A stretch of DNA of 64,000 bases from Mesorhizobium sp. B1-1-8. Its GTDB lineage: Bacteria > Pseudomonadota > Alphaproteobacteria > Rhizobiales > Rhizobiaceae. Below the pieces are notes generated by a model. That model was not told the origin of the DNA. It made no database searches and saw only the letters and a program-made list of their open reading frames with translations. Within the stretch, counting starts at the first letter, position 1; the number at the start of each line of letters is the position of its first letter. This document shows positions 58,958-64,000 of the stretch, in pieces. A program made the translations under genes and the position numbers. The stretch covers positions 3,511,501 through 3,575,500 of the forward strand of contig NZ_CP083956.1 of NCBI RefSeq assembly GCF_006442795.2, read 5' to 3'.

Positions 58958-60067
58958 ATGACGATGACCTATTACACGCTCGGCAACAGTGGCCTCAGAG
59001 TGAGCCGGCTGGCGCTGGGCACGATGACCTTCGGCACCGAATTGGGTTGGGGCGCCGACAAGGATACCTCTCGCGCCATGTTCGAGGCCTATGTCGAGGC
59101 GGGCGGCAATTTCTTCGATACGGCCGACCTTTACACGAGCGGCACCGCCGAGACATGGCTCGGCGAGTTCGTCGCCGAGCGCGGCTTACGCGACAAGGCG
59201 GTGATCGCCACCAAATTCACCATGAACATGGATCCCGGCAATCCGAACGCCGGCGGCAATGGCCGCAAGAATATCATGCGCGCCGTGGACGCCTCGCTGA
59301 AGCGGCTCGGGACTGATTATATCGACCTCTATCTCCTGCATGTGTGGGACAGGCTGACGCCGGCCGAAGAAGTCCTGCGCACGCTCGACGACCTGATGCG
59401 CGCCGGCAAGGTGCGCCACATCGGCCTGTCCAACGTCCCGGCCTGGTATGCCGGCCGGACGCAGGCGATCGCCGAACTGCGTGGCTATGAGCCGATTTCG
59501 GCCCTGCAGCTTGAATATTCGCTTGCCGAACGCGCCATCGAGCACGAATTCGTGCCGTTCGCCACGCGATACGGCGCCGGCATCATGGTGTGGAGCCCGA
59601 TGGCGAGCGGCCTACTCAGCGGCAAATACCGTCCGACGCAGGCGGGCAATGCCGGACGGCTCGACGGTTTCCGCAACACCACCCATCCGAGCTTCCAGAA
59701 ATTCAGCGATCGCAACTGGGCGATCGTCGCCGAACTCGAAAAGGTAGCTGCCGAGGCTGGCCACAGCATGGCTCAGCTTGCGCTGAACTGGGTGGCGACA
59801 CAGCCCGGCGTCGCCACGGTCATCCTCGGCGCGACGAAGCTCGCCCAGCTGCAGGACAATCTGGCCTCGCTTGATTTTTCAATCCCCGCAGAGCTTCGCC
59901 AAAGGCTGGATACGGTGAGCCGCGCTCCCGCGCCGTTCCCGCATTCCTATTTCGGCCCCGAGATCCAGGTCAGAGTGACCGGCGGGGTGGTGACCGGCGA
60001 CAAGCCTTCAGGCTATGCGTCACCGGTGATCATCGAAGGCGAGGCCGTCAGCATCAGGAGCAACTGA
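58958..60067 (+). CDS. aldo/keto reductase
   Basis: A 369-aa NADPH-dependent oxidoreductase with the (beta/alpha)8 AKR fold. The catalytic tetrad is Asp54, Tyr59, Lys86 and His128 (NFFDTADLYTSG, ATKFTMN, LYLLHVW). NADPH-binding segments near the C-terminus include GVATVILGATKLAQLQDN. The C-terminal ~40 residues after the barrel are longer than usual. GGAGAGA precedes the ATG at 58958. Second gene of the LysR-linked pair; substrate unknown. Confidence 0.93.
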   Translation: MTMTYYTLGNSGLRVSRLALGTMTFGTELGWGADKDTSRAMFEAYVEAGGNFFDTADLYTSGTAETWLGEFVAERGLRDKAVIATKFTMNMDPGNPNAGGNGRKNIMRAVDASLKRLGTDYIDLYLLHVWDRLTPAEEVLRTLDDLMRAGKVRHIGLSNVPAWYAGRTQAIAELRGYEPISALQLEYSLAERAIEHEFVPFATRYGAGIMVWSPMASGLLSGKYRPTQAGNAGRLDGFRNTTHPSFQKFSDRNWAIVAELEKVAAEAGHSMAQLALNWVATQPGVATVILGATKLAQLQDNLASLDFSIPAELRQRLDTVSRAPAPFPHSYFGPEIQVRVTGGVVTGDKPSGYASPVIIEGEAVSIRSN

Positions 60068-60091
60068 TCCAAAAAGCCTGGAATTTTGCAC

Positions 60092-60121
60092 AAGGGCGCG
60101 GCGTGACATCGCCGCGCCCTT
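60092..60121. terminator. strong hairpin after the aldo/keto reductase gene
   Basis: A 12-bp perfect stem AAGGGCGCGGCG (60092-60103) / CGCCGCGCCCTT (60110-60121) with a 6-base loop, 24 bp after the stop codon. It lacks a T-run. It marks the boundary between the inserted genes and pyrH. Confidence 0.55.
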
Positions 60122-60217
60122 CGTGTATCGGGTCAACCCGTCATGACAGCACCGCCGGGCGAAGCGGCGCAGCTTGCGCCTCCAGAATTTACCGCGCTGA
60201 GATTTTCGAGGAACCAG

Positions 60218-60940
60218 ATGACGGCGAAGCCCCTCTATCGACGTGTCGTGCTGAAAGCTTCGGGTGAAGCCTTGATGGGCGAGCAGCATTTCGGCATCGA
60301 CGTTTCGGTCGTCGACCGCATTGCCGCCGATATCGCCGAGGCGCGCGCGCTGGATGTCGAAGTTGGCGTCGTCATCGGCGGCGGCAACATCTTCCGCGGC
60401 GTGGCCGTGGCCTCCAAGGGCGGCGACCGCGTCACCGGCGACCACATGGGGATGCTCGCCACCGTCATCAACTCGCTGGCGCTGCGCACCTCGCTGAACA
60501 AAATCGGCGTCGATGCCGTGGTGCTTTCGGCGATCGCCATGCCCGAGCTGTGCGAGAGTTTTTCGCAACGTCAGGCGACCGCCTATATGAACCAGGGCAA
60601 GGTGGTGATTTTTGCCGGCGGCACCGGCAATCCGTTCTTCACCACCGATTCGGCCGCCGCCCTGCGCGCCGCCGAGATCGGCGCCGACGCGCTGTTCAAG
60701 GGCACGCAGGTCGACGGCGTTTACTCGGCCGATCCCAAGAAGGACCCGAATGCGGTCCGCTTCGAGCGCATAAGTCATGCCGAAGTCATCAAACGCGGGC
60801 TTGCGATCATGGATACGGCCGCGATTGCACTTGCGCGCGAAAACAACATTCCGATAATCGTCTATTCGATCCACGAAAAGGGTGGTTTCGGAGATATTCT
60901 AAGGGGCGGCGGCCATTGCACGGTCGTCGCCGACAATTGA
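60218..60940 (+). CDS. pyrH: uridylate kinase
   Basis: Phosphorylates UMP to UDP; bacterial hexameric type. 240 aa, starting [30 protein letters not shown] binds phosphate; [18 protein letters not shown] and STDA-like [17 protein letters not shown] complete the family set. GAGGAA precedes the ATG at 60218; upstream in-frame residues do not align. frr follows after 88 bp. In the usual cluster this gene comes directly after tsf. Confidence 0.97.
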   Translation: MTAKPLYRRVVLKASGEALMGEQHFGIDVSVVDRIAADIAEARALDVEVGVVIGGGNIFRGVAVASKGGDRVTGDHMGMLATVINSLALRTSLNKIGVDAVVLSAIAMPELCESFSQRQATAYMNQGKVVIFAGGTGNPFFTTDSAAALRAAEIGADALFKGTQVDGVYSADPKKDPNAVRFERISHAEVIKRGLAIMDTAAIALARENNIPIIVYSIHEKGGFGDILRGGGHCTVVADN

Positions 60941-61028
60941 TCGGTCCGGGATTCGTCAGGCGACTGCCGATCGCGGACGAGACCAAAACACAAACAGTGA
61001 ACCCGGCGAACGGGTCGAGGAGATGATC

Positions 61029-61583
61029 ATGAGTGGCGAGTACGACGACCTCAAGCGACGCATGGACGGGGCTATCGCAGCCTTCAAGCACGATCTCGCT
61101 TCGCTGCGCACCGGCCGGGCTTCCAGCAACCTGCTCGACGCCGTCCAGGTCCAGGCCTATGGCACGACGATGCCGATCAACCAGGTGGCCAATGTGACGG
61201 TGCCGGAGCCGCGCATGATTTCGGTCTCGGTCTGGGACAAGTCGATGGTGAGCGCGGTCGACCGCGCCATCCGCGAAGCCAATCTCGGCTTCAATCCGAT
61301 CGTCGACGGCACCAATCTGAGGATTCCGCTGCCCGAGCTCAACGAGCAGCGCCGCAAGGAACTGGTCAAGATCTCGCATGGCTATGCCGAAAACGCCCGC
61401 GTCGCGGTTCGCCATGTGCGCCGTGACGGGATGGATTTCCTCAAGAAGGCGGAAAAGGACGGCGACATCAGCGAGGACGATCACCGCAAGCGCTCCGACC
61501 AGGTTCAAAAGCTGACCGACGAGATGATCAGCAGCATCGATCACCTGCTTTCCGATAAGGAAGCTGAAATCATGCAGGTTTAG
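61029..61583 (+). CDS. frr: ribosome recycling factor
   Basis: Splits post-termination ribosomes with EF-G. 184 aa; typical segments [26 protein letters not shown] and [25 protein letters not shown] at 61017-61022 is spaced 6 bp before ATG 61029; an in-frame ATG at 61023 would touch the ribosome-binding site, so 61029 is chosen. uppS follows 36 bp later. Confidence 0.96.
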   Translation: MSGEYDDLKRRMDGAIAAFKHDLASLRTGRASSNLLDAVQVQAYGTTMPINQVANVTVPEPRMISVSVWDKSMVSAVDRAIREANLGFNPIVDGTNLRIPLPELNEQRRKELVKISHGYAENARVAVRHVRRDGMDFLKKAEKDGDISEDDHRKRSDQVQKLTDEMISSIDHLLSDKEAEIMQV

Positions 61584-61619
61584 GGTCGGTCGATCCTTCA
61601 CCGGTTCGAAAGCGAGACC

Positions 61620-62339
61620 ATGGCAACGCCCGCGCATGTCGCGATCATCATGGACGGAAACGGACGCTGGGCCAAGGCGCGCGGCATGCCGCGCCTTGCC
61701 GGCCATCGCGCCGGCGTCGAGGCCTTGCGCAAGACGGTGCGCGCCGCTCCCGAACTCGGCATATCGTTCCTGACGGTCTACGCCTTCTCGTCGGAAAACT
61801 GGTCGCGGCCGAAGTCCGAGGTCAGCGATCTGATGGGGTTGTTGAAGCTGTTCATCCGCCGCGATCTTGCCGAACTGCATCAGAACGGCGTGCGGGTGAG
61901 GGTGATTGGCGACAGGGAAGGGCTGCAGCCCGACATCAGGGGCCTGCTGCAGGAAGCCGAATCGCTGACCGCGGGCAATGAGGCGCTGACACTCGTCATC
62001 GCCTTCAACTATGGCGGCCGTGACGAGATCGTGCGCACCGCGCGCAAGCTCGCCGCCGCCGTCGCGCGCGGCGAAATGGACAGCGACGCGATCACCGCGG
62101 AAAGCTTTGCCGGCTCGCTCGACACCGAAGGCATCCCCGATCCCGAACTGGTGATCCGCACCAGCGGCGAGCTCAGGCTGTCGAATTTTCTTCTGTGGCA
62201 GGCAGCCTACAGCGAGTTGGTCTTCCTGCCGTGCTACTGGCCGGATTTCAGCCGCGAGCATCTTGCCGACGCCCTGCGCGATTTTGCCGGCCGCGAGCGC
62301 CGTTTCGGCGGGCTTGCCGCGCGCGACGTCGCCTCATAG
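61620..62339 (+). CDS. uppS: isoprenyl (undecaprenyl) diphosphate synthase
   Basis: cis-Prenyltransferase extending farnesyl diphosphate to the lipid carrier for peptidoglycan and O-antigen. 239 aa. The catalytic Asp12 lies in [17 protein letters not shown]; the substrate motifs [13 protein letters not shown] and [15 protein letters not shown] are present. cdsA begins 11 bp after the stop. Confidence 0.96.
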   Translation: MATPAHVAIIMDGNGRWAKARGMPRLAGHRAGVEALRKTVRAAPELGISFLTVYAFSSENWSRPKSEVSDLMGLLKLFIRRDLAELHQNGVRVRVIGDREGLQPDIRGLLQEAESLTAGNEALTLVIAFNYGGRDEIVRTARKLAAAVARGEMDSDAITAESFAGSLDTEGIPDPELVIRTSGELRLSNFLLWQAAYSELVFLPCYWPDFSREHLADALRDFAGRERRFGGLAARDVAS

Positions 62340-62350
62340 CGCCAACACGG

Positions 62351-63169
62351 ATGAGCAATCTCCAGCAGCGCGTCATCTCGGCCCTCGTGATGGCGGCCGT
62401 CACGCTCGCGGTCACCTGGTTTGGCGGGCTGCCTTTTCGCCTGTTCTGCGCTGCGATCGCGGCCGCGATCTTCTACGAATGGACGCGCATGTCGCGCCCG
62501 GCAGGTGGCGCCACGATCGGCTTTCTGCCGGAGGCGCTGGTTCTGGTCTTTCTCGTCGCGCTGATTGCCGGCCTGCCGGCTTTGTGGCTGCTGCTCTTGG
62601 TCGCAGCTCTCACCATCATCGTCGCCGTCGCTACGCGCATGCAGGCAGCCGCGCAATGGGAAGCCCCGGGGCTGGCCTACGCGTCTTTGTCCGGTTTTTC
62701 GCTCGCCTATCTGCGCGATGGCGACCATTCCGGCCTGATCGCCATCCTGTTCCTGTTCGCGGTGGTGTGGGCGACCGACATAGCCGCCTATTTCGTCGGC
62801 CGCGCCGCCGGCGGCCCGAAGCTGGCGCCGTCGATCTCGCCCGGCAAGACGCAAAGCGGCGCGCTTGGCGGCGCCGTCGGCGGCGTCATTGCCGGACTGC
62901 TGCTGGCAGTCGTGGCCGGGGCCGGAAATCTGGTCCAGCTTGGCCTTGTCGCGCTGGCGCTCTCGATCGTCTCGCAGGTCGGCGACCTGTTCGAATCCTG
63001 GGTCAAGCGCCGGCACGGCTGCAAGGACTCGGGCAACCTCATTCCCGGCCATGGCGGCGTCATGGACAGGGCGGATGGGCTTGTCGCGGCGGCTCTGGCC
63101 CTGTACGTGATCGGCTGGGTTTCGGCCGCGAACGCCGATCATCCGGCGCTGGGGCTGTTTGCGTTCTAA
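62351..63169 (+). CDS. cdsA: phosphatidate cytidylyltransferase
   Basis: Makes CDP-diacylglycerol for phospholipid head-group synthesis in the inner membrane. 272 aa with about seven membrane segments. The C-terminal signature is complete (SQVGDLFESWVKRR, then KDSGNLIPGHGGVMDRADG). The start ATG 62351 gives the family N-terminus MSNLQQRVISALVMAAV. rseP follows 86 bp later; no dxr gene is found here. Confidence 0.95.
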   Translation: MSNLQQRVISALVMAAVTLAVTWFGGLPFRLFCAAIAAAIFYEWTRMSRPAGGATIGFLPEALVLVFLVALIAGLPALWLLLLVAALTIIVAVATRMQAAAQWEAPGLAYASLSGFSLAYLRDGDHSGLIAILFLFAVVWATDIAAYFVGRAAGGPKLAPSISPGKTQSGALGGAVGGVIAGLLLAVVAGAGNLVQLGLVALALSIVSQVGDLFESWVKRRHGCKDSGNLIPGHGGVMDRADGLVAAALALYVIGWVSAANADHPALGLFAF

Positions 63170-63255
63170 CGATATCGCTACAAGGCGAAAACGGGACGCG
63201 TCACGGATTCGCCCCGGATTGATGTCACAGTTGCGGGCGATTTTGAGGGCATGAC

Positions 63256-64000
63256 TTGAACGAGCTTCTTCACGCGGTCTTCAGCATGCAAGGCTTTGTC
63301 CTCGGCACGCTGGTGCCGTTCCTGTTCGTGCTCACCGTGGTCGTCTTCGTCCATGAGATGGGTCATTACCTCATCGGCCGCTGGTGCGGCATCGGCGTAA
63401 AGGCTTTTTCCATCGGCTTCGGCCCGGAACTCCTGGGTTTCAACGACCGCCACGGCACACGCTGGAAGCTCTGCGCCATTCCGCTTGGCGGCTATGTGAA
63501 ATTTGTCGGCGACATGAACGCGACGTCGAGCCAGCCGAGCACCGAGGATATCGAATCGCTGACCGAGGCCGAGCGCGCGGTCGCCTTCCATACACAGCCG
63601 GTCTGGAAGCGCGCGGCGACCGTCGTTGCCGGACCGCTGTTCAATTTCCTGCTGACCATCGCCGTCTTTGCGGTGCTGTTTTCGCTCTACGGGCGCCCCG
63701 TCATGGAGCCGACAGTGGCAGAAGTCACTGCTGGCAGCCCGGCCGCCAGGGCGGGGATTCAGCCGGGCGACCGATTCGTCAAAGTCGGCGGCAGCAAGGT
63801 GGAGACCTTCGCCGACGTCCAGCGCCTGGTTTCGGGGCGCGCCGGCGATGCCATTACCTTCACCATGCTGCGTGACGGCAAGGAGGTCACCGTCACGGCG
63901 ACGCCCGAGCCGATGGAGCAGCAGGACGCGCTGGGCAACAAGGTCAAGGTTGCCGTCATCGGTGTCGTCAACAATACCGAGCTTGGGCAGCCGCGGCTGA
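63256..64000 (+). CDS. rseP: site-2 metalloprotease RseP (partial)
   Basis: Intramembrane zinc protease that cleaves anti-sigma factors and signal-peptide remnants. Only the first 248 residues are inside the window; the gene continues beyond base 64000. The TTG start is inferred: it opens the frame MNELLHAVFSMQG just before the first membrane segment. The zinc motif HEMGH is at residues 33-37 (VVFVHEMGHYLIGRWCGIGV). A PDZ domain follows from about residue 150 (EVTAGSPAARAGIQPGDRFV). Its place after cdsA matches the usual cluster order. Confidence 0.93.
   Translation, partial: MNELLHAVFSMQGFVLGTLVPFLFVLTVVVFVHEMGHYLIGRWCGIGVKAFSIGFGPELLGFNDRHGTRWKLCAIPLGGYVKFVGDMNATSSQPSTEDIESLTEAERAVAFHTQPVWKRAATVVAGPLFNFLLTIAVFAVLFSLYGRPVMEPTVAEVTAGSPAARAGIQPGDRFVKVGGSKVETFADVQRLVSGRAGDAITFTMLRDGKEVTVTATPEPMEQQDALGNKVKVAVIGVVNNTELGQPRL

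Overview
The window is a stretch of high-GC alphaproteobacterial chromosome. Gene order and family content point to Hyphomicrobiales, most likely Mesorhizobium or a close relative. The main clues are dprA-plsY-pyrC-pyrB, a glpD/glpSTPQUV/glpK glycerol locus, BA14K- and EipB-type envelope proteins, a DUF1489 protein, a phasin with its promoter palindromes, and a GatA carrying a 33-residue insertion. This assignment comes from recognising families by eye, not from a database search. There is no prophage, CRISPR array, plasmid module or intact insertion sequence. One tRNA gene (Lys, TTT) is present.

Layout. 0-10 kb: gyrA, a 51-aa membrane protein on the opposite strand, coaD, a secreted and a cytosolic cyclophilin in tandem, a YdcZ-type transporter, queA-tgt (queuosine), a GT-C membrane glycosyltransferase, a secreted DUF4864 protein and a stand-alone RAM-domain protein. 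10.4-16.4 kb: a compact + strand cluster of circularly permuted ATP-grasp enzyme, alpha-E protein, transglutaminase and Anbu proteasome-like peptidase. A PLP decarboxylase and a small unknown protein follow directly. This is the most system-like part of the window. 16.5-26.6 kb: the complete glycerol regulon (glpR, glpD, glpSTPQUV ABC transporter, glpK) with candidate GlpR operators and several intra-operon stem-loops. 26.6-29.6 kb: a BA14K protein, tRNA-Lys, a possible insertion-sequence scar, a short J-domain protein and a histidine-motif membrane protein. 29.6-33.6 kb: the minus-strand block pyrB-pyrC'-plsY-dprA. 33.8-46.6 kb: mixed housekeeping genes (aidB-like, ruvX, UPF0173 hydrolase, a radical SAM protein, gatCA, sdaA, a J-like membrane protein, a D,D-carboxypeptidase). 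46.8-55.3 kb: phasin, clpS-clpA, HIT, GNAT, RidA-GDPD, EipB and LysE. 55.3-64 kb: the translation/envelope cluster rpsB-tsf-pyrH-frr-uppS-cdsA-rseP. It is interrupted between tsf and pyrH by a LysR regulator, a SnoaL-like protein and an aldo/keto reductase, and rseP runs off the window.

How the genes work together. The glp locus covers glycerol uptake, phosphorylation and oxidation. GlpS and GlpT have complementary motif defects that predict one working and one degenerate ATPase site. PyrB is paired with a dihydroorotase-like protein that has lost its metal ligands, so it is probably a structural partner. ClpS-ClpA form the N-degron degradation front end. queA and tgt make queuosine, although this Tgt lacks three of the four usual zinc ligands. 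The ATP-grasp/alpha-E/transglutaminase/Anbu set is a known but functionally unresolved peptide-modification and proteolysis module. Here it is interrupted by an unusual inverted array of 7-bp repeats.

Limits: annotation is by reading motifs and start signals. Operators, promoters and stem-loops without a T-run are candidates only. All statements about family conservation rest on general knowledge.
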